Source: Clostridia bacterium (lineage in GTDB: Bacteria; Bacillota; Clostridia; DUPQ01). Taken from it: a DNA stretch of 15,175 nt. This document shows positions 6,186 to 13,831 of the stretch, one piece after another. Position 1 is the stretch's first letter; every line of letters starts with the position of its first letter. Location: NCBI GenBank assembly GCA_030592355.1, contig JAUVJE010000032.1, positions 1 through 15,175 of the forward strand. The letters run 5' to 3'. A model generated the notes under the pieces. The model had not been told where the DNA came from, ran no database searches, and saw only the letters and a program-made list of their open reading frames with translations. Position numbers and translations under genes: made by a program.

Positions 6186-7169
6186 CTACAGCCTTACGAG
6201 CACCTTTCCGTTTTTTAGTTTATTTGAACTATCGGCCAGATAAGAGGGAAGTTCTTCTAAAGATATTATTTCCGACACCAAAGATTGCACATTTATTTGC
6301 CCACCGGTAATCATTCTGATGGCTTTGGACATCGTATTTGGATTTATGTATGAGGCTTTTATAGTCAGTTCGCGTTTGAATAAATCAAAAGGCATAATCG
6401 AAATTTCATCTTCTGGATGCGTCAATCCGAAAAGCATCACGGTGCCGGTGACGGCGCAGGCTTCAACCGCGGTTTTAACAGCGTGAATGTTGCCCGAACA
6501 TTCAATAATTTTATTAAAGTTGCATTTGCGTAGCTTCTCCATAGTGATTATATTTGAATCAAATACACCGTCTGAACCTAGTTTTTGAGCTTTGAGTCTT
6601 TTAGTTTCAACTGGTTCGGATACAGCTGTATATGCTGCGCCGGCAGAAATGCATATCTGCAGCATAATCAAGCCTATTGTACCCATGCCCAGAATCAAAA
6701 TCCGGTCGGTGTCATTTATACAGGTTAGATCCGCACCGTGGACACAGCAGGAGACAGGTTCCGAAAAAGCGGCATCCAAAAGAGACATGTTTTTAGGTAT
6801 TTTATGTATCTGGGAATTGTGAGCAAGGACATATTCTGCGAAGCCGCCGTTAACGGTTACACCGGTATTGAAAATATTTTTACAATAATGAGGCCTGTTT
6901 GCGAGGCAATTTTCGCATACACCGCAAAAATAATTTGGATCCACCGTAACTCTTTCGCCGGTATCTGCCAATATACCGGATAATTCATGACCGGGAACTG
7001 TTTTGGGAACCATTTTCACAGAACCTTCGTCACCGTTGTAAAGGTGAACATCCGTACCGCAAATGCCGCAATATGCAACCTTCACCAACCGGTAGTCATC
7101 ACGAAGCTCAGGTAAGGGTATATCTTCAATTCTAATATCGTGTTTACCATAAAGAACCGCTGCTTTCAT
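6186..7169 (-). CDS. Zinc-dependent medium-chain alcohol/polyol dehydrogenase
   Basis: A 327-residue NAD(P)-dependent oxidoreductase of the sorbitol/threonine dehydrogenase branch, cytoplasmic. Catalytic zinc ligands are Cys37 (CGICGTD), His61 and Glu62 (PGHE), with Glu137 (SEP) nearby. The structural zinc loop has Cys82, Cys85, Cys88 and Cys96. The Rossmann turn reads ILGMGTIG. The substrate is probably a secondary alcohol of a sugar, polyol or cyclitol, but it cannot be fixed from sequence. The ATG follows GGGGG by 5 bases. A possible extended -10 (TGG then TAAAAT, 7198-7190) lies very near the start. Downstream lie the gene remnants and the radical SAM gene in the same direction, so these probably formed one operon. 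Confidence 0.92.
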   Translation of the reverse strand: MKAAVLYGKHDIRIEDIPLPELRDDYRLVKVAYCGICGTDVHLYNGDEGSVKMVPKTVPGHELSGILADTGERVTVDPNYFCGVCENCLANRPHYCKNIFNTGVTVNGGFAEYVLAHNSQIHKIPKNMSLLDAAFSEPVSCCVHGADLTCINDTDRILILGMGTIGLIMLQICISAGAAYTAVSEPVETKRLKAQKLGSDGVFDSNIITMEKLRKCNFNKIIECSGNIHAVKTAVEACAVTGTVMLFGLTHPEDEISIMPFDLFKRELTIKASYINPNTMSKAIRMITGGQINVQSLVSEIISLEELPSYLADSSNKLKNGKVLVRL

Positions 7170-7255
7170 AAATCCCCCTCATCTTCCTAATTTTACCATA
7201 TGAGAAAACTTTTCGCAGAAAAAACCCCGGCAAATGTTTTCCTGAGACATTTTTA

Positions 7256-8443
7256 TCAGGTGTTTACCGATGGCTGAATCAACGGCCGGCCTTTGTCGTT
7301 TGGGAAAGGGGTAGAGTAATCATTTTTAAAAGTGGTGCGTTCATTTATATTTTTAAAATCCGGAATGTTGAAGGGAATTCCGCCGGAAAGGGCGCTTCGC
7401 CATGACAGTATGGCGACTGCTGACATTGCAGCACCGTCATAAACATTAAAGTGCTTAGGATGCGATCCTGACCTTATTGCTTCAATGAACATCTTGTTCA
7501 TGAAGTAATCTCCGCCGCCGTGACCGGCTTTTTGAGCCTCCTCGGCGCCTTTTGGCCATTCGGGTTTGTATGATGAAACTCTCCTGAGGGATATGTCAGG
7601 CTCTAACTCATTGAGTGTAATGTTGAGTTGTCCGTTGCCAAAATAACCACCGTCGTATGATCTGGGGGCCTCTATAGTGCCTTTGGTTCCTATTACTCTA
7701 TACCATACGCTGTGGCCCCCTGCTGTGCCCCAGCCGGTAATGCGGAACACACTGCCATTGTCCATTGTGCATAAAATAATGGCAAGAGGATCATTCCTGC
7801 GGGCTGTGCCGGCCGAGACGGATTCGTCAGAAATAGAAAGAGCGTTTACCCGTACAGGTTTTGCGCCTGTTATAAACATCAGGGGAGCAAGGGCATGGGT
7901 GCTGTAATATGTAGATGGAATCCAGTTTCGCCAGTGATTGGCACCCGGGGCTATTTCGTTAAATTTAACCGGGTCCAAAGGGTGTATGTATTCGCCGTCG
8001 GCATATATAGCTCTACCTATAATTTCGTTTTCATATTCGCTTTTCATGGCAAGTCCCATTTTTGTAAAAGGGTAGTTTTCAGCAAACATATATGTCATGC
8101 CCGTCTCTTCCACGGCTTCGCATAATGCGACGGCTTCTGCCATGGTAGCGGCCGGGATGGTTTCGCTTATAACATGCTTGCCGGCTTTCATTGCTTTAAT
8201 AGCAAAGGGCGCATGCTCATGGAAATAATTTGCGAGCACAACTGCATCAATATCTGTTTTGAGCATCTCGTCGAAATCAGAAAACAGCGCAACGTTGAAT
8301 TCTTTTGCGGCTTTTTCAAGTTTTGAATCAGAAAAATCACAAATGCAGGATAATTCCAGCTCCTGTGACTTTCCATGAGAAGCGCTGCCGGCGAATGCAA
8401 GTCCGCGGCGTGCGCCCAGTATACCAAGTTTAACAGGCTTCAT
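7256..8443 (-). CDS. Gfo/Idh/MocA family protein, GH109-like
   Basis: A 395-residue NAD(P)-binding protein. The N-terminal Rossmann fold opens with KLGILGARRG (5-14). The usual catalytic EKP after the sixth strand is ETI here (94-96), so the standard lysine of sugar dehydrogenases is missing. Other landmarks are HWRNW (170-174), YSTHALAP (180-187) and HGGGDY (308-313). HWRxW, YxTHxLxP and HGGxDY patterns are what I recall from GH109 alpha-N-acetylgalactosaminidases, which use NAD for an oxidation-elimination hydrolysis. Function may therefore be glycoside cleavage or a related redox step rather than simple dehydrogenation. No signal peptide is seen. AGGAGG overlaps the stop of the upstream transporter gene and lies 4 bases before the ATG, so the two are translated from one transcript. 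Confidence 0.88.
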   Translation of the reverse strand: MKPVKLGILGARRGLAFAGSASHGKSQELELSCICDFSDSKLEKAAKEFNVALFSDFDEMLKTDIDAVVLANYFHEHAPFAIKAMKAGKHVISETIPAATMAEAVALCEAVEETGMTYMFAENYPFTKMGLAMKSEYENEIIGRAIYADGEYIHPLDPVKFNEIAPGANHWRNWIPSTYYSTHALAPLMFITGAKPVRVNALSISDESVSAGTARRNDPLAIILCTMDNGSVFRITGWGTAGGHSVWYRVIGTKGTIEAPRSYDGGYFGNGQLNITLNELEPDISLRRVSSYKPEWPKGAEEAQKAGHGGGDYFMNKMFIEAIRSGSHPKHFNVYDGAAMSAVAILSWRSALSGGIPFNIPDFKNINERTTFKNDYSTPFPNDKGRPLIQPSVNT

Positions 8444-8451
8444 AATGCCTC

Positions 8452-10131
8452 CTATGATGGTGGGATTTCGCTAACATCTGTAGGTACAATTTCAATATCA
8501 TTAAGAATTGCTTCTGCAATATTCTTGCAATGGTCGCCGATTCTTTCCAAGTTATGTATGAGTTCAATAAAAATCAATCCTGAGTGGGGATGACACTGTG
8601 CATGATTCAACCTGCTTATATGAGCATCTCTCAATGTTCTTTCCATTTCATCAACCAGATATTCCCGCGAAATTATATTGCGTGCCAATGAATCATCGTA
8701 CTGTTGCAAAGCTGCAACTGTCTCAGATACCATATCTGTGACCAGCACAAAAGCTTCAGTGAGCTCTTTCGTACCTTTTTCGGTAAATGGAAGTTTATTG
8801 TCAATCTTCACCAGGGCGCTATCTGCTATATTATTGCAATAGTCGCCGATTCTTTCAATATCGCTGACTATATGGAGAAGCCCCGTCAGGCGGATTGACT
8901 GATGTTCTGTCAGCGTTGAAGAGGAAAGCAGTTTTGAAAGGTAATGCACAATTTCATGCTGCAGCATATCCACGACATCCTCTATTTCGTGGACTTTCTT
9001 TATAGCAATCATATCACTGTTTATGAAAGCGTGTTTGGATGTATCCATCATCTGCGCAGATAATTCAGCCATCCTTACGAGTTCCTGAGTAACAAGGTTC
9101 ATGGCTATAGAAGGGCTGGTAAGCATTTTGGAATCAAGATACAGCGGTGTATTTTCAATAACCGTATCCTCTCCCGGAATAACAAGTGACACGAATTTAG
9201 CGAGATATTTTATGAATGGAAACCATATCAGGGTATTTGCAATATTGAATATAGTGTGGGCATTTGCGATTTGCCGTGAAACATCCGCTGACGCCGGTGT
9301 TATCCACAATACAAATCTAGAGAACGGAGTTATTAAAAACATAAACAACACAGAACCGAGAATATTGAAAATCGAATGAGCAAAAGCCGCCCGTCTTGCA
9401 CTGACGCCTGCTCCGACTGAAGCAAAAATTGCGGTGATAGTGGTTCCGATATTGCTTCCAAAGAGGAACGGCAGGGCAAATGCCAGGGGAATAAGGTTAC
9501 CTCCGTCAGGCCCCGGGGCAATGGCAAGTTTCTGCAGTACCGCGATTGTTGCTGAACTGCTCTGTACAATAAGGGTCATTCCGGAACTTACAAGGAGACC
9601 GAGGATGGGAATATCCTGTATCCGTACTATTAAATCGGCGAATTGCTGAGAGTTTGCAAGAGGCTTCATTACATCGCCCATGAGATTCAGTCCTACAAAA
9701 AGAAGCCCGAAAGCGAATATTGTCTGGCCGAAATTCTTAATATTGGTTTTCTTTGCAAAAAACATAAGGGCAAAACCAATAGCAGTAATTGGATATGCGT
9801 AATGGCCGATTTTAAATGCGACCAGCTGAGCGGTCATTGTTGTACCGATATTAGCGCCAAGTATTACCGCTATTGCCTGGGGTAGGGTCATTAATCTGGC
9901 AGCCACAAAGCCTATGACCATTACGGTCGTTGCAGAACTGGATTGCATAAGAGCTGTTACCAGAGCACCCATAAGGATTCCCATAATCGGGTTTCCCGTA
10001 AGGACTTTTAATACTTTTCTAAGCCTATCGCCGGCAATTTTTTTAAGGCCCGAACTCATTTCATTCATACCGAAAATAAATATCGCCAGTCCGCCGAAAA
10101 GGCCAAATAAAATTTCAACAGTTCCGTTCAT
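8452..10131 (-). CDS. Na/Pi-cotransporter family protein with PhoU-like C-terminal domain
   Basis: A 559-residue membrane protein. The transport half has the two inverted family repeats: QSSSATT (63-69) with GANIGTT (92-98), and QSSSAT (190-195) with GSNIGTT (225-231), separated by several hydrophobic helices. From about residue 340 the chain is soluble and helical, with two PhoU-type stretches (E-x-D-x-x-D and R-I-G-D-Y/H-C patterns: IERIGDYCNNIAD and LERIGDHCKNIAE). Relatives import phosphate with sodium, and the PhoU-like tail is thought to regulate flux. The ATG is 4 bases after GGGGG. A terminator hairpin ends immediately upstream, so expression probably depends on read-through or on a promoter in that short gap. 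The Gfo/Idh gene begins 8 bases downstream. Confidence 0.92.
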   Translation of the reverse strand: MNGTVEILFGLFGGLAIFIFGMNEMSSGLKKIAGDRLRKVLKVLTGNPIMGILMGALVTALMQSSSATTVMVIGFVAARLMTLPQAIAVILGANIGTTMTAQLVAFKIGHYAYPITAIGFALMFFAKKTNIKNFGQTIFAFGLLFVGLNLMGDVMKPLANSQQFADLIVRIQDIPILGLLVSSGMTLIVQSSSATIAVLQKLAIAPGPDGGNLIPLAFALPFLFGSNIGTTITAIFASVGAGVSARRAAFAHSIFNILGSVLFMFLITPFSRFVLWITPASADVSRQIANAHTIFNIANTLIWFPFIKYLAKFVSLVIPGEDTVIENTPLYLDSKMLTSPSIAMNLVTQELVRMAELSAQMMDTSKHAFINSDMIAIKKVHEIEDVVDMLQHEIVHYLSKLLSSSTLTEHQSIRLTGLLHIVSDIERIGDYCNNIADSALVKIDNKLPFTEKGTKELTEAFVLVTDMVSETVAALQQYDDSLARNIISREYLVDEMERTLRDAHISRLNHAQCHPHSGLIFIELIHNLERIGDHCKNIAEAILNDIEIVPTDVSEIPPS

Positions 10132-10142
10132 AATTCCCCCTT

Positions 10143-10185
10143 AAAAAAATCATCGCGTTAACCTTAACGTAAAATTAACGCGATG
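10143..10185 (-). terminator. Intrinsic terminator after the uptake operon, just before the Na/Pi gene
   Basis: An 11-base perfect inverted repeat (10151-10161 and 10175-10185) with a 13-base loop is followed on the minus strand by one A and seven Us (10149-10143). It ends transcripts from the permease genes. The U-run abuts the AAGGGGG ribosome site of the Na/Pi gene. The loop contains a third copy of the TTAACG half, allowing an alternative smaller hairpin (10156-10169). Confidence 0.88.
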
Positions 10186-10200
10186 TAAATATATTTTACA
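10184..10200. repeat. TGTAAA-5-TTTACA palindrome upstream of the Na/Pi terminator
   Basis: TGTAAA (10184-10189) mirrors TTTACA (10195-10200). On the minus strand it contains TAAAAT, a possible -10, so it may be an operator over a weak promoter for the Na/Pi gene. No good -35 is visible. It touches the outer edge of the terminator stem. Confidence 0.35.
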
Positions 10201-10224
10201 TGGATTTTGCAAAAACAATATATT

Positions 10225-11172
10225 CTATTTGCCCTGCAAATCAAACGGCTGCCCCACAGCTTTCGGTGCTTTAGAGCTTTTTGAAAATAATACCAAAGCA
10301 AACAGGGTTATCACATAAGGGAATATTTTCAATATCAACGGAGGGAAATTCTCAAATTGTGGAATAACCTGCGATATATCTGCTATAGTTCGTGAAAATC
10401 CGAAAAAGAAAGCGGCTCCCAGTATGCCGAGTGGTTTCCACTGCCCGAAAATAAGTGCGGCAAGCGCTAGGAATCCAAGTCCTGCGACGGTTCCGTTGAA
10501 TTCGCCTGCGTAGGTTGCAATCATGACAGCTCCGCCCAGGCCGGCCAAACCGCCTGAAAACATAACTCCGATATATCTCATCTTATATACATTTACACCA
10601 GCAGAGGCTGCCGCGTTGGGATGCTCGCCGCATGCTCTCAGACGAAGACCGAAGGATGTCTTGTATAGAAGGAACCATGATAATCCCCAAATGACCAGAA
10701 CAATCCAGGTTGTATAGTATACGTTGGAAAAAAACATGGGACCAAGTAGCGGAATCTTTGATAAAAGGGGTATGTCCTGCCGTACGATGCCAAGTGTTAT
10801 TCCTATGTTTCCGCTTCCTGTGATTGTACGTGCAAGAAATACGGTAAGTGCTGTGGCAAGCATATTTATTGCCACTCCGCTAATTACCTGGTTTGCATTC
10901 AGATTTATGCTTGCAAATGCATGCAGCAGCGAGAAAGTGATACCTGCCAGTACACCAACAACCAATCCTATGATTAAGGAAAGGTCGGGAATAGCGACCT
11001 CAAGTGCTTTTATTGTAACCGCGCCGGCAAAAAATCCGACGACCATAAGACCTTCAAGACCGATGTTTATAATACCGCTTCGTTCACTGTATAAACCCCC
11101 GAGGGAGGTTATCAGTATTGGTGCCGTAAAGGCAAGTGCATATGGAAAAATATTGAGGATGATATCAAACAT
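10225..11172 (-). CDS. nupQ: ABC transporter permease, nucleoside/BMP type (NupQ-like)
   Basis: A 315-residue inner-membrane permease with about eight to ten hydrophobic helices. The ERSGIINIGLEG motif (29-40) and the cytoplasmic RACGEHPNAAASAGVNV loop, which docks on the ATPase, are typical of the BPD_transp_2 family that serves BMP-type (purine nucleoside) and related uptake systems. Its ATG shares one base with the stop of the upstream permease (TAATG), and GGAGGTGA stands 6 bases before the start, so the two are made in step. It pairs with the longer permease to form the channel heterodimer. Substrate class is inferred from the operon; the name follows Bacillus NupNOPQ. The last gene of the operon, followed by a strong terminator. 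Confidence 0.92.
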   Translation of the reverse strand: MFDIILNIFPYALAFTAPILITSLGGLYSERSGIINIGLEGLMVVGFFAGAVTIKALEVAIPDLSLIIGLVVGVLAGITFSLLHAFASINLNANQVISGVAINMLATALTVFLARTITGSGNIGITLGIVRQDIPLLSKIPLLGPMFFSNVYYTTWIVLVIWGLSWFLLYKTSFGLRLRACGEHPNAAASAGVNVYKMRYIGVMFSGGLAGLGGAVMIATYAGEFNGTVAGLGFLALAALIFGQWKPLGILGAAFFFGFSRTIADISQVIPQFENFPPLILKIFPYVITLFALVLFSKSSKAPKAVGQPFDLQGK

Positions 11173-12251
11173 TACTCATCACCTCCGCTTTTTATTTTTT
11201 TAGTCTCTGCGCGTTTGGTTTTGAAACGCACCCAGAGTTTTTCAATGAACAGGCTGGTTGCGGTAAAGTATATGATTATTGCTATGATTGTATCCGCAAT
11301 CTGGGGTGGTATGACTGTATTTGCACTCATAAACCCCTTCCCTGCATGAAGCAGTCCGAAAAATGTGGCGGCAAAGAACACGCCCCATGGTGTGGTTGCT
11401 CCTAATAAAGCTACTGCAATCCCGTCAAATCCCTGTACAGGGAGTACGCCGATCTGCATATTAATTGAATATCCGGTGTAATAGGTGAGTCCCGCCAGTC
11501 CGGCAAGGCCGCCTGCTATCATCATGGATAGTATTATGCTTCTGTTAACCTTTATGCCGGCGTAACGTGCGGCATGTCTGTTAAAACCAACCGCTTTAAG
11601 CTCATAGCCAAGGGTGGTTTTATCGAGAATAAGTTTTATGATTATAACGGATCCGATGGCTATGAGTATTCCCATATTAAGATAGGAACCGTTCAGAAAA
11701 TCGGTAAGCCAGGGTAGCCTAAGCTGCGCTGCTGCGGATATTGAAGCAGTTTCCGTTTCCAGTCCGGCTGTGAAATATGCCTTAACTGTGTAATATACAA
11801 TCCAATATGCTATCCAGTTCATCATGATGGTCGCTACAACCTCATGCACATTGAATTTTGCCTTGAGTAATCCGGGAATAATGCCCCAGAGAGCACCTCC
11901 GAGCAAAGCAACTATAAACATGAAAGGAAGGAGTATTATCCTTGGAAGGTTGTCAAATGTAAGGGCAACTGCAGTTGCGGCAAGGCCGCCCATCAGCATC
12001 TGGCCGGATGCTCCGATATTAAAAAGTCCTGTTCGAAAGGCGAAAGCAACCGATAGGCCGGTCAAAATCAAAGCTGTACTGATTGCAAATACATTTCCCA
12101 ATCGCTCAAAACTTTTAAAACCGCCCTGAAATAAATAGATGTAGCCTTTAATGGGATTTGCCCCGACAGCCGCCATAAGTACAGCTCCGGCAAGGAGTCC
12201 CAGAAAGACCGCGCCAAGTGATTTAATAACTCCCGTATAATCTTTCTTCAT
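11172..12251 (-). CDS. nupP: ABC transporter permease, nucleoside/BMP type (NupP-like)
   Basis: A 359-residue membrane permease, the longer partner of the pair. An N-terminal helix near 12-30 is followed by the FRTGLFNIGASGQ motif, the counterpart of ERSGIINIGLEG in its partner, and by a KAVGFNRHAARYAGIKV loop for ATPase contact. The C terminus is Lys-rich and cytoplasmic. Start and stop overlap both neighbours: ATGA with the ATPase gene upstream and TAATG with the second permease downstream. GAGGTGA lies 6 bases before the ATG. Such tight coupling suits fixed subunit ratios. Substrate specificity is inferred from family membership. Confidence 0.92.
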   Translation of the reverse strand: MKKDYTGVIKSLGAVFLGLLAGAVLMAAVGANPIKGYIYLFQGGFKSFERLGNVFAISTALILTGLSVAFAFRTGLFNIGASGQMLMGGLAATAVALTFDNLPRIILLPFMFIVALLGGALWGIIPGLLKAKFNVHEVVATIMMNWIAYWIVYYTVKAYFTAGLETETASISAAAQLRLPWLTDFLNGSYLNMGILIAIGSVIIIKLILDKTTLGYELKAVGFNRHAARYAGIKVNRSIILSMMIAGGLAGLAGLTYYTGYSINMQIGVLPVQGFDGIAVALLGATTPWGVFFAATFFGLLHAGKGFMSANTVIPPQIADTIIAIIIYFTATSLFIEKLWVRFKTKRAETKKIKSGGDE

Positions 12252-13768
12252 TGCTGCTCACCTCTTTTCACTCCTGCCATCATCAGGCCGATGTCGTTCT
12301 CGTCTATACTTTCATCATTATCAACAAGTTCAATGAGTTCGCCGCTGTTTACCACTGCAATCCTGTCAGATAAATCCATGATTTCATCAAGTTCAAGTGA
12401 TACAAGAAGAACAGCTTTGCCGGAATCCCTCTGTTCAACAAGACGTTTGTGTATATATTCAATGGCTCCCACATCAAGTCCGCGTGTAGGCTGTACTGCT
12501 ATAAGCAAATCCGTATCAAGGTCGATTTCACGGCCAAGAATGGCTTTTTGCTGATTTCCTCCGGAAAGTGCCCAGGCCGGGGATTTGACGCCTTTTCCCG
12601 CCCTGACATCAAAATCCGCGATTATTTTTTCTGCATGTTTGTCTATGACATCCTTTTTCAGAAAGCCATTTTTGGAATAAGGTTCCTGATAATATGTTTT
12701 AAGAACAAAATTTTCACCAAGGTCATAGTCCATGACAAGACCGAATTTCTGCCTGTCTTCAGGAATATGGGCAAGACCCGCTTCATTTCTGCGTCGTATG
12801 GAATATTTTGTTATATCTTTGCTGTGTATTTTTACCGAGCCTGATTCAATCTTTCGAAGACCTGTTATCGCTTCAACCAATTCAGTTTGCCCGTTGCCTT
12901 CAACTCCTGCAACCCCCAGTATTTCACCGCGTTTGACACCTAGTGAAAAGTTTTTCAAACCAAGCGTTTTTTGGTTATTAAGGACATTCAGATTTTCTAT
13001 TTCAAGAACAGTGTCGCCTGCTTTGTATTCGCCTTTTTCGACGGAAAAGGAAATTTCACGGCCTACCATCATTTCAGCCATTTGCATAAGAGTTGTTTTT
13101 TCAACATCAACGGTACCGATGACTTTACCTCTTCTGATAACGGTACAGATGTCAGCGATTTCCTTGATTTCCTTCAATTTGTGGGTAATAAGGATTATTG
13201 ACTTGCCATCTTTTATGAGGTTTCGCATAATCTGCATTAATTCGTGTATTTCCTGTGGGGTGAGTACTGCCGTGGGTTCATCAAAAATGAGAACCTCTGC
13301 ATTTCTGTAAAGCATTTTAAGAATTTCGACACGCTGCTGCATTCCGACTGAAATGTTCTCGATTTTTTCATTGGGATTGATATTAAGACCATATTGGACA
13401 GAAAGTTTTTTAATCTTGTTTCCAGCCGTTTTTCGATTGAGCACAAATCCGTCTTCAACCCCCATGATTATGTTTTCTGTGACTGTAAAAGTTTCAACAA
13501 GCTGGAAGTGCTGGTGAACCATTCCTATGCCAAGGTTGTTTGCGTCATTGGGATTATTGATTGATACTTCCTTGCCCCGTACTTTTATCATACCTTTATC
13601 CAAGTGATACAGGCCGAAAAGGATACTCATGAGAGTGGATTTCCCGGCACCGTTTTCTCCCAGCAACGCAAGAATTTCCCCCTGTTTTAGCTGTATAGTA
13701 ACATTATCGTTGGCTAAAACACCGGGAAATTCTTTTCTTATATTAAGCATTTCTACAATATATTCCAT
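12248..13768 (-). CDS. nupO: ABC transporter double ATP-binding protein (NupO-like)
   Basis: A 506-residue protein with two ABC domains in tandem, driving uptake through the two permeases. The first domain is complete: Walker A GENGAGKST (37-45), signature ISVGMQQR (139-146), Walker B with DEP (163-165) and the switch His196. The second is degenerate: its P-loop reads GVEGNGQT (288-295, no lysine) and its Walker B reads LLIAVQP (421-427, lacking both the Asp and the Glu), while the signature LSGGNQQ (401-407) is kept. This asymmetry is normal for the family, so only one site should hydrolyse ATP well. AGGGAG stands 6 bases before the ATG, directly after a terminator U-run. The stop overlaps the next gene by 4 bases. 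Confidence 0.95.
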   Translation of the reverse strand: MEYIVEMLNIRKEFPGVLANDNVTIQLKQGEILALLGENGAGKSTLMSILFGLYHLDKGMIKVRGKEVSINNPNDANNLGIGMVHQHFQLVETFTVTENIIMGVEDGFVLNRKTAGNKIKKLSVQYGLNINPNEKIENISVGMQQRVEILKMLYRNAEVLIFDEPTAVLTPQEIHELMQIMRNLIKDGKSIILITHKLKEIKEIADICTVIRRGKVIGTVDVEKTTLMQMAEMMVGREISFSVEKGEYKAGDTVLEIENLNVLNNQKTLGLKNFSLGVKRGEILGVAGVEGNGQTELVEAITGLRKIESGSVKIHSKDITKYSIRRRNEAGLAHIPEDRQKFGLVMDYDLGENFVLKTYYQEPYSKNGFLKKDVIDKHAEKIIADFDVRAGKGVKSPAWALSGGNQQKAILGREIDLDTDLLIAVQPTRGLDVGAIEYIHKRLVEQRDSGKAVLLVSLELDEIMDLSDRIAVVNSGELIELVDNDESIDENDIGLMMAGVKRGEQQ

Positions 13769-13781
13769 GATTAACTCCCTG

Positions 13782-13814
13782 AAAAAACAAAGGACGGATA
13801 AATCCGCCCTTTGT
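13782..13814 (-). terminator. Internal terminator between lipoprotein and ATPase genes
   Basis: The minus-strand RNA forms a 12-13 pair stem (arms 13814-13802 and 13799-13787, one G-U pair) followed by UUUUUU ending at 13782. It lies inside the operon, after the binding protein gene. Partial termination here would yield more binding protein than transporter, a common arrangement in ABC uptake operons. Confidence 0.85.
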
Positions 13815-13831
13815 CTCTGATTTTTATTAGA

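Noticed and set aside
7219..7251. Possible terminator after the Gfo/Idh gene (AAATGT/ACATTT hairpin, then six Us on the minus strand)
   Set aside because: The stem is only 6 AT-rich pairs and the U-run lies about 7 bases from its base, so it does not meet the usual pattern.
4776..8443. A ribosomally made peptide (RiPP) cluster around the radical SAM gene
   Set aside because: I found no short precursor-like gene on either strand nearby; the neighbours are sugar- or polyol-type enzymes.
12468..13310. Long + strand open frames opposite the ATPase gene
   Set aside because: They are shadows of a well-conserved ABC ATPase on the minus strand and show no family motifs.
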